A DNA stretch of 64,000 bases from Labilithrix sp. (GCA_019637155.1 JAHBWE010000001.1:186001-250000); one strand, 5' to 3'; positions 31,696 to 44,742 are shown, counted from the first letter of the stretch. Program-made: numbers and translations. The notes: generated from the sequence alone by a model not told the origin.

Positions 31696-32325
31696 ATGCA
31701 GATCTTTCCCCGATCGCTCAACAAGCTCCCGCTGATCCTCGGAGGGGTCGGCGCGGTCTTGCCGGCGTTCCTCGTCGGAGCCGTCTGGTATTACGCCACC
31801 CCGAAGAACTTCCAGGTGGGCTACGAACCGACGCAGCCGGTTCCCTATTCGCACCGCCTCCACGTCGGGCAGATGGGCATGGACTGCCGCTACTGCCACG
31901 CGAACGTCGAGGTCGCGGCGAAGGCGATGGTGCCGCCCACGCAGACGTGCATGGGGTGCCACGCGATGGTGAAGACCGACAGCGCGCGCCTCGCGCCGGT
32001 GCGCGCGAGCTTCGAGTCGGGCAAGCCGATCGAGTGGGTCCAGATCCACCGCCTGCCGGACCACGCCTACTTCGATCACAGCGCCCACCTCGCCGCCGGC
32101 GTCGGGTGCGTCACGTGCCACGGCCGCGTGGACCGCATGGAGATCGTCCGCTCCGAGCAGCCGCTCAGCATGGGCTGGTGCCTCGATTGCCATCGCGATC
32201 CGACGCCGAACCTCCGTCCGAAGGACCAGGTCACGAACATGGAATGGAAGCCGGAGAATGCGCCCGCGGGCTGGAAGGCCCCCGTAGTCAATCCGCCGCA
32301 GCACTGCTCGGGGTGCCACCGATGA
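31696..32325 (+). CDS. actA: Alternative complex III pentaheme cytochrome c subunit ActA
   Basis: ATG 31696 gives 209 residues with one N-terminal membrane helix (LPLILGGVGAVLPAFLVGAVWYY) and five CxxCH heme motifs: CRYCH, CMGCH, CVTCH, CLDCH and CSGCH. The distal ligands are probably in H-rich segments such as PYSHRLHV and DHSAHLA. ActA is the pentaheme subunit that passes electrons from the quinol-oxidising part of alternative complex III toward cytochrome c or the oxidase. It is the first gene of the cluster; its stop overlaps the actB start (ATGA). Confidence 0.93.
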   Translation: MQIFPRSLNKLPLILGGVGAVLPAFLVGAVWYYATPKNFQVGYEPTQPVPYSHRLHVGQMGMDCRYCHANVEVAAKAMVPPTQTCMGCHAMVKTDSARLAPVRASFESGKPIEWVQIHRLPDHAYFDHSAHLAAGVGCVTCHGRVDRMEIVRSEQPLSMGWCLDCHRDPTPNLRPKDQVTNMEWKPENAPAGWKAPVVNPPQHCSGCHR

Positions 32326-35300
32326 GCCGCCGCGAACCCGTCGTTACGAAGGCGCCCGAAGACGGCGCGAAGGTCTTCTGGAAGAGCCTCGAAGACAAAG
32401 CGAACCCCGAGCGCGTCGCGCAGCGCGCCGCGGTGGAGGTCGGCGCGCAGGCGAGCGACCTCATCAAGCTCGGTAAGAAGAAGAAGCCGACCGACGACGC
32501 GATCGGCGACGCGACGATCTCGCGGCGCGGTCTCTTCACCTTCGCCGCCGCGTCGACCGCGCTCGCCGCGTGCGCGCGCCGCCCGGTCGAGAAGATCATG
32601 CCGTACTCGAAGGCGCCCGAGCACGTGCTCCCCGGCGTCTCGTCGTACTACGCGTCCGTCCTCCCGGCGCGCGGCGACGCGATCGGCGTCCTCGTCGAGA
32701 GCCACGAAGGCCGCCCGACGAAGATCGACGGCAACCCCGCCCATCCGTCGAGCTTCGGCGGGACGGACGTGTGGACGCAGGCCTCGATCTACGACCTCTA
32801 CGATCCCGATCGCGGCACGACCCCGATGAAGGGCACGCGCCAGCCGAGCGGCGGCTTCGGCGCGCACGCGCCGGCCTCGTGGAACGACTTCGACGCCGCG
32901 TTCGCCGAGATCCTCCGCACCGCGGGATCCGACGGCGGCTCGCGCCTCCGCATCCTCTACGAGCCGACGACGTCGCCGACGCTGCTCCGCCTCCTCGCCG
33001 AGGTGAAGACGAAGCACCCGAAGGCGGGCCTCCACGTCTGGTCCGCCGCGCACGACGGCAACGTCCGCGAAGGCGCGCGCCTCGCGTTCGGCCAGGTCGT
33101 CAACGTCGTCCCGGCGTACGACCAGGCGAAGGTCATCCTCGCGCTCGACTCCGACTTCCTCGGCACCGAGACTGGCTCGACGCGCGCGTCGCGCGGCTAC
33201 GCGCAGGGCCGCAAGCTGAAGAACGGCCCCGCCGACTCGATGAACCGCCTCTACGTCGTGGAGCCCGCCTTCACGACGACGGGCATGAACGCCGACCATC
33301 GCCTCCGCCTCCCGGCGCAGGACGTGGAGCGCTACCTCGTCACGCTCGCGAAGGAGCTGATGCTCGCGCACAAGCTCGAGCTCGGCGGGATCGGCGGCGC
33401 GCTGAAGAGCGAGCCGGCCGGCATCCCGCCGAAGTGGCTGAGCGCCGTCGCGGCCGATCTCGCGGGCGCGCGCGCCGGCGGCATCATCGTCGTCGGGTCG
33501 CGCCAGCCCGCCCGCGTGCACGCCCTCGCGCACGCGCTCAACGCGGCGCTCGGCAACGCCGGCCACACCGTGAATTACTACCAGCCGGCGGACGACAAGG
33601 AGCCGGAGCCGACCGCGAGCATCAAGCAGCTCGCGGCCGACATCGAGAAGAACGCGGTCGGCACGCTGATCATCCTCGGCGGCAACCCGGTCTACGACGC
33701 GCCGGCGGACCTCAAGATCCTCGACCGCATCAAGTCGGTCGGCTCGTCGGTCCACGTCTCCACCCACGTCAACGAGACGAGCGAGGTGTGCACGTGGTTC
33801 GTCCCGCGCGCGCACGAGCTCGAGACGTGGGGCGACGCCCGCGCGCTCGACGGCACGATCGCGGTGCAGCAGCCGCTCATCGCGCCGCTCTACGGCGGCC
33901 GCAGCGACGTCGAGATCGTCGCGCGCGTCGCCGGTCAGGTCGGCGCGAAGGGGCACGACCTCGTCCAGCAGACGTTCAAGGCCTCGGCGCCGGCGGGCAT
34001 GAACCCGACGACGGCGTGGAACACCGCGCTGAAGACGGGCGTGGCGGGGCCCTCCGGTCGCGCGCTCGGCCCGCTCGACGCGCGGCAGGCGGAGGTCTCC
34101 GCCGCGTTCCTCGCGGCGACGAAGGCGCCGGGCGCGCTCTCGCCGCAGGCGCTCGAGGTCACGTTCGCGGCGTGCCCCAAGCTCCTCGACGGGCGCTACG
34201 CGAACAACCCGCTCCTCCTCGAGCTCCCCGATCCCGTCACGAAGGTGTGCTGGGACAACGTCGCCTTCGTCTCGATGAAGACGGCAGAGGACCTCGGCGT
34301 CCAGACCGGCACGATGGTGCGTTTCCAGAAGGACGGCGGCAACGCGATCGACATCGCGATGTTCGTCACGCCGGGGCAGGCCGACAACTCGATCGCCGTC
34401 CACCTCGGGTGGGGTCGCCAGCGGGCGGGGCGCTACGGCGCGAAGCACGGCTTCGACGTCATGCCGCTCCGCACCTCGGACGCGCTCGGTTGGACCACCG
34501 GCGTGAAGGCGAAGGTGCTCGACTCCGGCGAGATCGACGCGACGCGCGACCGCTACCGCAAGGTCGGCATGGCGGCGGGCGAGAGCCCGATGCCGGCGCG
34601 CATCCGCCCCGACGATCCGTTCGAGGTCGACACCAAGAAGTACAAGGTCACGCAGACGCAAGAGCACGACACGATGGAGGGCCGCCCGGTCGCCATCGAC
34701 GCGACGCTCGAGCAGTACCGGAAGAACCCGCAGTTCCCGCAGTTCCCGGACGAGGAGCGGAAGGACAAGAACGAGCAGGGCGCCGTCATCCCGGTCCGCC
34801 GCGCGGGCTCGCCCGATCCGCACACGCCGCCGCTCTGGGGCGAGTGGAAGGAAGAGTCGTTCTTCAAGAACCAGCACCGCTGGGGCATGGTCGTCGACCT
34901 GACGAGCTGCACCGGCTGCAACGCGTGCGTCATCGCCTGCCAGATCGAGAACAACGTGCCCGCGGTCGGCAAGGAGCAGGTCTGGCGCGGCCGCGAGATG
35001 TACTGGCTCCGCGTCGATCGCTACTTCGTCGGCCTCGACGCGAACGATCCGCAGATCGTCTTCCAGCCCGTCTCGTGCGTGCAGTGCGAAGAGGCCCCCT
35101 GCGAGAACGTCTGCCCCGTCAACGCGACGGAGCACTCGCCGGAGGGCCTCAACGACATGGCCTACAACCGCTGCATCGGCACGCGCTACTGCGCGAACAA
35201 CTGCCCGTACAAGGTCCGGCGCTTCAACTTCCTGAACTACCACACGAGCGGTGGCTGGTACGAGGACGTGCCCGAGACCGAGAAGATGCACTACAACCCG

Positions 35301-35609
35301 AACGTCACCGTCCGCATGCGCGGCGTCATGGAGAAGTGCACGTACTGCGTGCAGCGCATCCAGGAGGCCAAGATCAAGAGCAAGCGGACCGGCAAGCCGA
35401 TCAAGGACGGCGACGTCGTGACCGCGTGCCAGTCGGTGTGCGCCGCGGACTGCGTCGCGTTCGGCGACCTCGACGACCCGACGAGCAAGGTCGCGAAGTG
35501 GCGCGCGAAGGACCGCAACTACCGGCTCCTCTCCGAGCTCGGGACGCGACCGCGCACGACCTACCTCGGCAAGATCCGTAACCCGAACCCTGCGATGGAG
35601 AAGGCCTGA
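32322..35609 (+). CDS. actB: Alternative complex III iron-sulfur/molybdopterin-like subunit ActB
   Basis: 1095 residues from ATG 32322 (overlaps actA stop). A Tat-type signal [18 protein letters not shown] (RR at 68-69) lies after a 60-residue N-terminal extension; Cys84 could also be lipidated. The first ~750 residues resemble a molybdopterin oxidoreductase chain ([16 protein letters not shown]), which in ActB has lost its cofactor. The C-terminal ~240 residues are ferredoxin-like: [13 protein letters not shown] near 862, [35 protein letters not shown], and CTYCVQRI with a distal CQSVCAADC, fitting three 4Fe-4S and one 3Fe-4S type clusters. It faces the periplasm and links quinol oxidation at ActC to ActA hemes. 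Confidence 0.94.
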   Translation: MSRREPVVTKAPEDGAKVFWKSLEDKANPERVAQRAAVEVGAQASDLIKLGKKKKPTDDAIGDATISRRGLFTFAAASTALAACARRPVEKIMPYSKAPEHVLPGVSSYYASVLPARGDAIGVLVESHEGRPTKIDGNPAHPSSFGGTDVWTQASIYDLYDPDRGTTPMKGTRQPSGGFGAHAPASWNDFDAAFAEILRTAGSDGGSRLRILYEPTTSPTLLRLLAEVKTKHPKAGLHVWSAAHDGNVREGARLAFGQVVNVVPAYDQAKVILALDSDFLGTETGSTRASRGYAQGRKLKNGPADSMNRLYVVEPAFTTTGMNADHRLRLPAQDVERYLVTLAKELMLAHKLELGGIGGALKSEPAGIPPKWLSAVAADLAGARAGGIIVVGSRQPARVHALAHALNAALGNAGHTVNYYQPADDKEPEPTASIKQLAADIEKNAVGTLIILGGNPVYDAPADLKILDRIKSVGSSVHVSTHVNETSEVCTWFVPRAHELETWGDARALDGTIAVQQPLIAPLYGGRSDVEIVARVAGQVGAKGHDLVQQTFKASAPAGMNPTTAWNTALKTGVAGPSGRALGPLDARQAEVSAAFLAATKAPGALSPQALEVTFAACPKLLDGRYANNPLLLELPDPVTKVCWDNVAFVSMKTAEDLGVQTGTMVRFQKDGGNAIDIAMFVTPGQADNSIAVHLGWGRQRAGRYGAKHGFDVMPLRTSDALGWTTGVKAKVLDSGEIDATRDRYRKVGMAAGESPMPARIRPDDPFEVDTKKYKVTQTQEHDTMEGRPVAIDATLEQYRKNPQFPQFPDEERKDKNEQGAVIPVRRAGSPDPHTPPLWGEWKEESFFKNQHRWGMVVDLTSCTGCNACVIACQIENNVPAVGKEQVWRGREMYWLRVDRYFVGLDANDPQIVFQPVSCVQCEEAPCENVCPVNATEHSPEGLNDMAYNRCIGTRYCANNCPYKVRRFNFLNYHTSGGWYEDVPETEKMHYNPNVTVRMRGVMEKCTYCVQRIQEAKIKSKRTGKPIKDGDVVTACQSVCAADCVAFGDLDDPTSKVAKWRAKDRNYRLLSELGTRPRTTYLGKIRNPNPAMEKA

Positions 35610-37036
35610 TGTCCTCCGCCAATCTCCCGATCAAGGAGCTCGGCGAGTCGCCGCTCACGGCTGAAGGCGTCACCTTCAAGTCGATCAGCGAGACCGTCTG
35701 CCGCGTGACCGAGAACAAGGCGCCGCGCGGATGGTGGATCGGCTTCCTCCTCGCCGCCTCCTTCACCGGCGTCATGGGCGCCGCGATCGGCTACCTCTTC
35801 TGGACCGGCATCGGGGTCTGGGGCAACAACGCCCCCGTCTACTGGGCCTGGGACATCACGAACTTCGTCTGGTGGATCGGGATCGGTCACGCCGGGACGC
35901 TGATCTCCGCCGTCCTCTTCCTCTTCCGCCAGAAGTGGCGCACGGCGATCAACCGCTTCTCCGAGGCGATGACGATCTTCGCCGTCATCTGCGCCCTCAT
36001 CTTCCCCGGGATCCACGTCGGACGCGCCTGGTTCGCGTACTACATGTTCCCGCTCCCGAACGAGATGAGCCTCTGGCCGAACTTCAAGTCGCCCCTCATC
36101 TGGGACGTCTTCGCGGTCAGCACCTACTTCACGGTGTCGCTCCTCTTCTGGTTCGTCGGCCTCGTCCCCGACTTCGCGACGCTGCGCGACCGCGCGACGA
36201 ACAAGTACCGCCGCATCGTCTACGGCGCGCTCGCCCTCGGCTGGCGCGGCGCGAACCGCCACTGGCAGAACTACGAGCGCGCGTACCTCATCCTCGCCGC
36301 GCTCTCGACGCCGCTCGTCCTCTCCGTGCACAGCGTCGTCTCCTTCGACTTCGCGACGTCGCTCATGCCGGGCTGGCACACGACGATCTTCCCGCCGTAC
36401 TTCGTCGCCGGCGCCGTCTTCTCCGGCTTCGGCATGGTCATGACGCTCATGCTCCTGACCCGCGCGGTCTACGGCATGCGGTCGCTCGTGCTCATGAAGC
36501 ACCTCGAGCTGATGAACAAGATCATGCTCACGACCGGATCCCTCGTCGGATACGCGTACGGCATGGAGTTCTTCATCGCCTGGTACAGCGGCAACGAATA
36601 CGAGCTGTTCTGCTTCAAGAACCGCGCGTTCGGCCCCTACGCCTGGGCGTACTGGACGATGATCTCCTGCAACGTCCTCTCGCCGCAGGTGTTCTGGTTC
36701 AAGCGCCTCCGCACGAGCATCCCGGTGATGTTCGTCGCGTCGATCCTCATCAACATCGGCATGTGGTTCGAGCGCTTCGTCATCATCGTGACGTCGCTCC
36801 ACCGCGACTTCATCCCCTCGAGCTGGGGCTACTTCCGCCCGACGCTGGTCGACATCTTCACCTACGCCGGCACGCTCGGTCTCTTCTTCACCGCATTCCT
36901 CCTCTTCATCCGCTGGATCCCGATGATCGCGATCGCGGAGGTCAAGGGCGTCATGCCCGAGGCCGATCCGCATCACGAAGAGCACGGCGATCACGAGCAC
37001 GCGGCTCACGAGCCCGCCACCGCCGAGGCCGAGTGA
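35609..37036 (+). CDS. actC: Alternative complex III quinol-oxidising membrane subunit ActC (NrfD-like)
   Basis: 475 residues; ATG overlaps actB's stop by one base (TGATG). About ten membrane helices of the NrfD/PsrC type with conserved patches [57 protein letters not shown] and [20 protein letters not shown]. The His/Asp residues in these helices line the quinol site and a proton path in this family. The C-terminus is His/Glu-rich and non-conserved. ActC binds and oxidises menaquinol or ubiquinol; the neighbouring actF is a second homologous NrfD-like subunit. Confidence 0.94.
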   Translation: MSSANLPIKELGESPLTAEGVTFKSISETVCRVTENKAPRGWWIGFLLAASFTGVMGAAIGYLFWTGIGVWGNNAPVYWAWDITNFVWWIGIGHAGTLISAVLFLFRQKWRTAINRFSEAMTIFAVICALIFPGIHVGRAWFAYYMFPLPNEMSLWPNFKSPLIWDVFAVSTYFTVSLLFWFVGLVPDFATLRDRATNKYRRIVYGALALGWRGANRHWQNYERAYLILAALSTPLVLSVHSVVSFDFATSLMPGWHTTIFPPYFVAGAVFSGFGMVMTLMLLTRAVYGMRSLVLMKHLELMNKIMLTTGSLVGYAYGMEFFIAWYSGNEYELFCFKNRAFGPYAWAYWTMISCNVLSPQVFWFKRLRTSIPVMFVASILINIGMWFERFVIIVTSLHRDFIPSSWGYFRPTLVDIFTYAGTLGLFFTAFLLFIRWIPMIAIAEVKGVMPEADPHHEEHGDHEHAAHEPATAEAE

Positions 37037-37635
37037 TGGCTGACGTCAAAGACACGCAGGAGATGCCGGCGCTGTTCCTCGCGGAGTTCAAGTCCGCGGG
37101 CAGCGTCCTCCACGCCGCCGAGAAGCTGCGCGACGCGGGCTACACCCAGTTCGACACCCACTCGCCGTTCCCGATCCACGGGATGGACAAGGCGATGGGG
37201 CTGCCGGACAGTAAGCTCGGTCTCATCGTCTTCCCGATCGGCCTCACGGGCACGACGCTCGCGTGGCTGATGATGTGGTGGATGAACGGCGTCGACTACC
37301 CGCTCGTCATCGGCGGCAAGCCTGGATACAGCCTGCCGTCGATGGTCCCGATCATGTTCGAGCTGACGATCCTCCTGTCGGCGTTCGCGACCGTGTTCGG
37401 CATGTTCCACCTGAACCGCCTCCCGCGGCACCACCACCCGATCTTCAACTCGGAGCGCTTCAAGGGCTTCTCCGACGACAAGTTCTTCGTCTCGGTGGAG
37501 GCCTCCGATCCCAAGTTCGATCTCGAGCGCACGAAGGCGCTCCTCGAGGGCGCGCACGCCGAGCACATCGAGCTCGTCTACGACGACGAAGAGGGCGGCG
37601 CGGACTTCGAGCCCTCCGAAGAGGGAGCGCACTGA
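37036..37635 (+). CDS. actD: Alternative complex III subunit ActD (DUF3341)
   Basis: 199 residues. ATG overlaps the actC stop (TGATG). DUF3341 pattern: FKSAGSVLHAAEKLRDAGYTQFDTHSPFPIHGMDKAMGL, two membrane helices (LIVFPIGLTGTTLAWLMMWW; MVPIMFELTILLSAFATVFGMF), then NRLPRHHHPIF and a C-terminal soluble domain with FFVSVEA. ActD is a structural membrane subunit with no cofactor. Normal length for the family (170-200). Confidence 0.9.
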   Translation: MADVKDTQEMPALFLAEFKSAGSVLHAAEKLRDAGYTQFDTHSPFPIHGMDKAMGLPDSKLGLIVFPIGLTGTTLAWLMMWWMNGVDYPLVIGGKPGYSLPSMVPIMFELTILLSAFATVFGMFHLNRLPRHHHPIFNSERFKGFSDDKFFVSVEASDPKFDLERTKALLEGAHAEHIELVYDDEEGGADFEPSEEGAH

Positions 37636-37637
37636 CC

Positions 37638-38501
37638 ATGAAAATGCTCCTCATCACGGCGGTCTCGCTGTCGTGCCTCGCGGCGTGCCGCGGGCAGACC
37701 TCGCGCGACGAGCCGATCACCGGCATCCGCAACATGTACGACCAGCCGCGGTACAACGTGCAGGAGGAGTCGACGTTCTTCGACGACCACCGCACGATGC
37801 GCCCGCTGCCGGACGGCGTCGTCGCGCACGACCAGGAAGTGAACCCCGAGATCGCGAACGGCCGTCTCGAAGACGAGACCGGCTACGTCCTCACGATCCC
37901 GCAGGCGGTCGTGCAGCGCAGCGGCGGCATGCAGACGATGGTGGAGCGCGGCAAGGAGCGCTACGGCATCTACTGCACGCCCTGCCACGACAACACCGGC
38001 TCCGGCGAGGGCCTCGTGAAGCGCCGCGCGGTCGCGGGAGGCGCCGCCGCGTTCGTGCCGCCGACCTTCCACCAGGACCGCCTCCGCCACGCGCCGGACG
38101 GCCAGATCTACGCGACGATCACGAACGGCAAGAGCAACATGCCGCCGTACGCGATGCAGATCGCGGTCGACGACCGCTGGGCGATCGTCGCCTACGTCCG
38201 CGCGCTCCAGGTCGCGGGTCCGAAGATGGCGGCCCCGGCCGCCGCTCCGACCACGATCCCCGGCGCGACGGCCCAGCCTCCGCCCGGCGGCTCGGTCGAA
38301 GTGCCGCCGGCTCCCGCCGGCTCCGACACCGCGCCCGCCGCCGCGCCCGACGCGGGCGGCGCGGCTCATCAAGATGCGGCTGCAACGCCAGGCGCTCCGC
38401 CGAAGCCGACGGGCGCCACGAACACCACGCGACCGGCGACCTCGATCCCGGTCGTCCCCGCCCCGCCTCCGGCTGGAAGCGGTCAGGAGAACAACCCGTG
38501 A
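37638..38501 (+). CDS. actE: Alternative complex III monoheme cytochrome c subunit ActE
   Basis: 287 residues. A lipoprotein-like signal KMLLITAVSLSCLAAC, then N-M-Y-D-Q-P-R-Y region, and a single heme motif CTPCH near 115 with downstream MPPYAMQI as probable Met ligand. The last ~100 residues are Pro/Ala-rich and low in complexity, longer than usual for ActE; they may form a flexible tether. It lies 2 nt after actD, and its stop overlaps actF (GTGA). It carries electrons from ActA toward caa3 or soluble cytochrome c. Confidence 0.88.
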   Translation: MKMLLITAVSLSCLAACRGQTSRDEPITGIRNMYDQPRYNVQEESTFFDDHRTMRPLPDGVVAHDQEVNPEIANGRLEDETGYVLTIPQAVVQRSGGMQTMVERGKERYGIYCTPCHDNTGSGEGLVKRRAVAGGAAAFVPPTFHQDRLRHAPDGQIYATITNGKSNMPPYAMQIAVDDRWAIVAYVRALQVAGPKMAAPAAAPTTIPGATAQPPPGGSVEVPPAPAGSDTAPAAAPDAGGAAHQDAAATPGAPPKPTGATNTTRPATSIPVVPAPPPAGSGQENNP

Positions 38502-39883
38502 GCGCCGCCAAAGCGAAAGACGATCAGCAGAACTGGACGCTGAAGGGCTCCTCCTGGGAGGGCGCCTGGAAGGTGTTCGCCGGCATCGGCGTGCTCGGCC
38601 TCGCCGGCGCGGGCGCCGGGTACACGATGGACCAGCGCCGCTTCGCGTTCTCGTGGCTCTTCGCCTTCATCACCGTGCTGACGATCACGCTGGGCGCGCT
38701 CTTCTTCGTGCTCGTCCAGCGCCTCACGTCGGCGGGGTGGAGCGTCACCGTCCGCCGCACGGCGGAGTACTTCAGCCTCGGCGTCATCCCGCTCGCGGTC
38801 CTCTTCGTCCCGGTGCTCCTCACGACGAACCACCTCTTCCCGTGGTTCGGCGGCGAGCACCACGGCGCCGAGAACGCGGCGCCCGCGCACCACGGCAGCA
38901 TCGAGCTCGTGAAACCTGCGCACGCGCAGGAGCACGCCGCGCCGCCGCCGGTCGCGGAGGGCCACGCCGCGAAGCCCGCCGACGCGCACGACGCGCACGG
39001 CGCGCACGGGCCGGCGGGCGATCCGCACGAGGTCATCGAGAAGGAGATCCTGAAGTCGAAGGAGCCCTACCTCAACCCGCAGTTCTTCTACATCCGCGTC
39101 TTCGTCTACTTCGCGGTCTGGATCTTCCTCGCGACGCGCCTCTTCAAGCTGTCGCAGGACCAGGACAAGTCGAAGGACCCGAAGCTCACGCTGAAGGCGC
39201 AGGCGCTCGCGCCGGCGGGCACGTTCCTCTACGGCATCACGCTGACGTTCGCCGCCTTCGACTGGATCATGTCGCTCGAGCCGACCTGGTTCTCGACCAT
39301 CTTCGGCGTCATCATCTTCGCGTGCGGCGTGGTCTCGAGCTACGCCGTGCTCATCCTCGTGACCCTCGCGCTCCGCAGCGCGGGCCCGCTCAAGGGCGCG
39401 GTCACGATCGAGCACTACCACGACCTCGGGAAGCTCCAGTTCGGCTTCCTCGTCTTCTGGGCCTACGTCCAGTTCTCGCAGTTCATGCTGATCTGGTACG
39501 CGGCGCTCCCGGAGGAGACGACCTTCTTCCACAACCGCTGGGACTACGAGCCCTGGAAGAACGTGTCGCTCGCCATCCTCGGCGTGCACTTCGTCATCCC
39601 GTTCTTCTGGACGATCTCGAGGAACTTCAAGCGCAACACCGATCGCCTCCGCATCGGCTCCGCGATCATCCTCGTGATGCACGTGGTCGACATGTACTGG
39701 TACGTGATGCCGAACTACCTCCTCGGTAAGGACGGCTTCTCGTTCCACTGGCTCGACGCAGCTTGTCTCCTCGCCGTCGCCGGCGTCTGGGGCGCCTTCG
39801 TCTTCAACCGCATGACGCAGCACTCGATGGTCCCCGTCGGCGACCCGCGCCTCCAGCGCGCCCTCGAGTTCCAGAACGCCTGA
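38498..39883 (+). CDS. actF: Alternative complex III membrane subunit ActF (NrfD-like)
   Basis: GTG 38498 overlaps the actE stop. 461 residues with about ten predicted helices; conserved stretches include FAAFDWIMSLEPTWFSTIFG, QFGFLVFWAYVQFSQFMLIWYAALPEE and PFFWTISRNFKR. A His/Ala/Pro-rich cytoplasmic or periplasmic loop (about 125-180) separates the first four helices from the rest. ActF is the second NrfD-like subunit of alternative complex III, lacking the quinol site but thought to be involved in proton movement. A typical length and operon position make the call secure. Confidence 0.9.
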   Translation: MSAAKAKDDQQNWTLKGSSWEGAWKVFAGIGVLGLAGAGAGYTMDQRRFAFSWLFAFITVLTITLGALFFVLVQRLTSAGWSVTVRRTAEYFSLGVIPLAVLFVPVLLTTNHLFPWFGGEHHGAENAAPAHHGSIELVKPAHAQEHAAPPPVAEGHAAKPADAHDAHGAHGPAGDPHEVIEKEILKSKEPYLNPQFFYIRVFVYFAVWIFLATRLFKLSQDQDKSKDPKLTLKAQALAPAGTFLYGITLTFAAFDWIMSLEPTWFSTIFGVIIFACGVVSSYAVLILVTLALRSAGPLKGAVTIEHYHDLGKLQFGFLVFWAYVQFSQFMLIWYAALPEETTFFHNRWDYEPWKNVSLAILGVHFVIPFFWTISRNFKRNTDRLRIGSAIILVMHVVDMYWYVMPNYLLGKDGFSFHWLDAACLLAVAGVWGAFVFNRMTQHSMVPVGDPRLQRALEFQNA

Positions 39884-39892
39884 GAGAGAGCC

Positions 39893-40444
39893 ATGGCGAT
39901 CGACAACACACCGCCGAGACTCAAGCTGATCGTGACGATCGCGGCCATCACCGTGATCACGCTCATCGGCATCAGCTTCGCGACGCAGAGCTACTACGCG
40001 TACATGTCCGACGAGGCGCGGCACGAGAAGATCGCGCCGACGAAGGACAAGGACGAGCAGCTCAAGGCCGAGGAGGCCGCCTTCAAGAGCGGCCTCCCGA
40101 TCGACCAGGCGATGGCGCAGATCGCGAAGGGCGCCCGCCCCGAGTCGATCACGCCGGCGCCGTCGGAGGACCTCGGCCCGATGACGGGCTGGAGCAAGAT
40201 GCCGAAGCCGGCGCCGGTCCCGCATCCGCACGCGGAGCCGGCCGTCGCCGACGGCGGCGTTGACCTCGCGGCCGACGGCGGCGGCGTGGACCTCGCGACC
40301 GCCGACGGCGGCGTGGACCTCGCGACCGACGGCGGCGCGCTCGTCGCTGCGCCGGAAGACGCGGGCGCCCCGTCCGACGCCGGCGCGCACGGCCGCGACG
40401 GCGGCGCGCGTCGCCACCGTCCTCTCGACGGCGGGAACCACTGA
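39893..40444 (+). CDS. Single-span membrane protein with Asp-Gly-Gly repeats, unknown role in act-cox operon
   Basis: 183 residues. One membrane helix near the N-terminus (LIVTIAAITVITLIGISFA), then a charged region with DEARHEKIAPTKDKDEQLKAE and DLGPMTGWSKMPKPAP, then an Asp/Gly/Ala repeat tail of units like ADGGVDLA (three to four copies, DNA period about 27-30 bp at 40246-40345). The ATG follows a GAGAGAG purine run 9 nt after actF, and the gene stops 1 nt before SCO. It is not a named Act subunit I recognise; ActG/ActH-like small subunits are possible. It might be a lineage-specific accessory subunit of the complex. Confidence 0.6.
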   Translation: MAIDNTPPRLKLIVTIAAITVITLIGISFATQSYYAYMSDEARHEKIAPTKDKDEQLKAEEAAFKSGLPIDQAMAQIAKGARPESITPAPSEDLGPMTGWSKMPKPAPVPHPHAEPAVADGGVDLAADGGGVDLATADGGVDLATDGGALVAAPEDAGAPSDAGAHGRDGGARRHRPLDGGNH

Positions 40445-40445
40445 G

Positions 40446-41282
40446 ATGAAGAAGCTCGCGTGGCTCGCGTGCGTGATCGTGACGCTCTTCGGCGTCATGC
40501 CCGCGCACGCGCAGATCGCGCACACGCCGAAGGAGCTCCAGCACGTCGGCGTGACGGAGCACCTGGACGAGCCGCTCCCGCTCGACACCGCCTTCCGCGA
40601 TCACACCGGCAAGCCCGTCACGCTCCGCTCCGTCTTCGACGGCAAGCGTCCGGTCGTGCTCCAGTTCGCGTACCACACGTGCCCCGTCGTCTGCGGGATG
40701 ATCACGACGAACCTCGCCGCGGGCCTGAAGGGCGTGCCCTGGACGGTGGGCGACCAGTACCAGGTCGTCACGATCTCGATCGACCCCAACGAGTCGCTCG
40801 AGCGCACCGCCGCGAAGCGGACGTCGATCCTGAACGACTACGGCCGCGGCGTCACGGAGGGCTGGCACTTCCTCGTCGGCGACAAGGCCGCGATCGAAGC
40901 GGTCACGAACGCGGCCGGCTTCGAGTACCAGTACGACGCGGCGCAGAAGCAGTGGGGGCACCCCTCCGTCGTCTTCGTCGTGAAGCCGAACGGACAGCTC
41001 GCGCGCTACCTCTACGGCCTCGAGTTCCCGTCGAACGACCTGAGGCTCGGGCTCTTCGAGGCCTCCGAGGGTCGCAGCATCTCCACCGTCGAGCAGCTGA
41101 TCCTCTACTGCTACCACTACGACCCGCAGGGCGGGAAATACGTCCTCGTCGCGCGCCGCGTGATGCAGGTCGGAGCCAGCGCCGTCGCGCTCGTCCTCGG
41201 GATCGTCCTCGCGACGTTCTGGGTCCGCGAGCTCCGGAAGAACAAGAAGTCGGAAACGACCAAATTAGCTGAGGCCGTCTAG
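40446..41282 (+). CDS. SCO1/SenC-type copper chaperone for CuA assembly
   Basis: 278 residues: signal sequence [19 protein letters not shown], thioredoxin-like fold with the copper-binding CPVVC (Cys79, Cys83) and His172 in [12 protein letters not shown]. An extended C-terminal part contains [16 protein letters not shown] and a membrane helix ([22 protein letters not shown]), so the protein is anchored at both ends or only C-terminally if the signal is cleaved. SCO proteins deliver copper and set the redox state of the CuA site in oxidase subunit II, encoded by the next gene. Its TAG stop lies inside the AGGAGG ribosome-binding site of coxB. Confidence 0.9.
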   Translation: MKKLAWLACVIVTLFGVMPAHAQIAHTPKELQHVGVTEHLDEPLPLDTAFRDHTGKPVTLRSVFDGKRPVVLQFAYHTCPVVCGMITTNLAAGLKGVPWTVGDQYQVVTISIDPNESLERTAAKRTSILNDYGRGVTEGWHFLVGDKAAIEAVTNAAGFEYQYDAAQKQWGHPSVVFVVKPNGQLARYLYGLEFPSNDLRLGLFEASEGRSISTVEQLILYCYHYDPQGGKYVLVARRVMQVGASAVALVLGIVLATFWVRELRKNKKSETTKLAEAV

Positions 41283-41291
41283 GAGGCACTC

Positions 41292-42263
41292 GTGTTTCTT
41301 CAACCCGTCCCGAGCGACAACTTTCAGCTCCCGCCGTCGATGGCCGACACCGCGCCGCCGATCGACAAGGCGTACGACTTCATCTTCTGGTTCTCGGTCG
41401 TGTTCTTCGTCGCGGTCAACGCGGCGATGATCTACTTCGTCATGAAGTACAAGCGCCGGAAGGGCGTGCGGCCGGAGCCGACCGGCCACTTCATGAAGCT
41501 CGAGCTGTTCTGGACGATCACGCCGACGATCTTCATCTTCTTCCTCTTCCACGCCGGCTTCACCGGCTACATCCGCAACGCCACCGCGGCGGAGGGCGCG
41601 ACCGAGATCCGGGTCCGCGCGAAGAAGTGGTCCTGGGAGTTCGAGTACCCGAGCGGCGACCGCGCCCCGGCCGAGCTCACGCTGGAGCTGAACCGTCCGT
41701 ACAAGATGATCATCTCGTCGGAGGACGTCCTTCACTCCTTCTACATCCCCGAGTTCCGCATGAAGCGCGACGCGGTGCCGGGGCAGTACTCCTTCATCCA
41801 GTTCACCCCCACCGTCGCCGGCGACGCGCACGTCTTCTGCGCCGAGTACTGCGGCACCTCCCACTCCGGCATGCTCGCGACGGTGAAGATCCTCCCGCCC
41901 GAGCAGTACAAGGAGTGGGAGAAGACGCTCGGCAAGTGCACCGGCACGCCCGAGGAGTGCAAGCCCGAGAAGTGGGGCGAGACGCTCTTCGTGAAGAACG
42001 GCTGCCCGACCTGCCACGGCGCGGGCGGCACCGGCGACATCGCGGGCTCGAAGTCGCCCGGTCCGAAGCTGGTCGGTCTCTTCGGTCATCAGGAGAACAC
42101 CACCGCCGGCCCCGTCACCGCCGACGAGAACTACATCCGCGAGTCGATCCTCCGCCCCAACGCGAAGATCGTCGCCGGATACCAGACCGTGCAGATGCCG
42201 CCGTTCGTCTTCAAGGACGATCAGCTCGACGCCATCATCGCCTACATCAAGAGCCTGAAGTAA
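41292..42263 (+). CDS. coxB: Cytochrome c oxidase subunit II with fused cytochrome c domain (caa3-type)
   Basis: GTG 41292 with a full AGGAGG at 41281-41286. 323 residues: two membrane helices ([39 protein letters not shown]), a cupredoxin domain with [26 protein letters not shown], and CuA ligands [12 protein letters not shown] (about 182-193). After residue 210 a class I cytochrome c domain is fused: CPTCH near 237 and a Met ligand in VQMPPF. The fused heme makes this a caa3-type subunit, accepting electrons from ActE or another cytochrome directly. Followed 5 nt later by coxA. Confidence 0.95.
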   Translation: MFLQPVPSDNFQLPPSMADTAPPIDKAYDFIFWFSVVFFVAVNAAMIYFVMKYKRRKGVRPEPTGHFMKLELFWTITPTIFIFFLFHAGFTGYIRNATAAEGATEIRVRAKKWSWEFEYPSGDRAPAELTLELNRPYKMIISSEDVLHSFYIPEFRMKRDAVPGQYSFIQFTPTVAGDAHVFCAEYCGTSHSGMLATVKILPPEQYKEWEKTLGKCTGTPEECKPEKWGETLFVKNGCPTCHGAGGTGDIAGSKSPGPKLVGLFGHQENTTAGPVTADENYIRESILRPNAKIVAGYQTVQMPPFVFKDDQLDAIIAYIKSLK

Positions 42264-42268
42264 CCACC

Positions 42269-44016
<1,748 letters not shown>

Positions 44017-44020
<4 letters not shown>

Positions 44021-44742
44021 GCAGCGAAGCGACCGCCGGCGCACACGCGGGCGATCACGGCGACGGCCACGGCGACGGCCACGGGCATCACGGCCCGAAG
44101 TGGCTCGCTCACCACTTCGACACGCCGGCGCAGCAGTTCGACGCGGCGAAGCTCGGGATGTGGGTGTTCCTCGCGCAGGAGCTCCTCTTCTTCAGCGGTC
44201 TCTTCGTCGCCTACGGCGTCTACCGGTCCTGGTACCCGGAGATGTTCAAGGCGGCGAGCCACCAGCTCGACAAGATCATGGGCGGCACGAACACGATCGT
44301 GCTCCTGTTCTCGTCGTTCACCGCCGCGATGGCGGTGCGCTCCTCGCAGCTCGGCAAGCAGAAGGAGACGGGGCGCTACCTCCTCGTCACGATCCTGTGC
44401 GCCTTCGGCTTCTTGGTGATCAAGTACTTCGAGTACCAACACAAGTTCGAGGCGGGCCTCCTCCCGAGCCGCTACTTCCACCCGCACATGGACCACCTCG
44501 TCGCGGGGTCGGCGCCGCTGCCCGCGAACACGGGCACGTTCTTCGGGATCTACTTCATGATGACGGGCGTGCACGGCGTGCACGTCATCGTCGGCATCGG
44601 CGTCCTGATCTGGATCTACCTCCGCAACCAGCGTGGCGACTTCTCGAAGGAGTTCTTCACGCCGGTCGACATCGCGGCGCTCTACTGGCACCTCGTCGAC
44701 CTCGTGTGGATCTACCTCTTCCCGCTCCTCTACCTCGTCTAG
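44017..44742 (+). CDS. coxC: Cytochrome c oxidase subunit III
   Basis: 241 residues starting within the coxA stop (ATGA). N-terminal His/Asp/Gly-rich extension (about 1-30, several HGDGHGD units) then five helices with [48 protein letters not shown], and [19 protein letters not shown] with [18 protein letters not shown]. The E-near-H pair in VHGVHV and the C-terminal YWHFVD-like motif identify subunit III. The His-rich N-terminus could bind metal but is likely just a flexible soluble tail. Confidence 0.94.

Noticed and set aside
30912-32321. Upstream extension of the actB frame, giving a 1565-codon ORF
   Set aside because: The extension overlaps actA and the divergent lipoprotein gene and is Arg-rich shadow sequence; the ATG at 32322 with the ATGA overlap is the real start.
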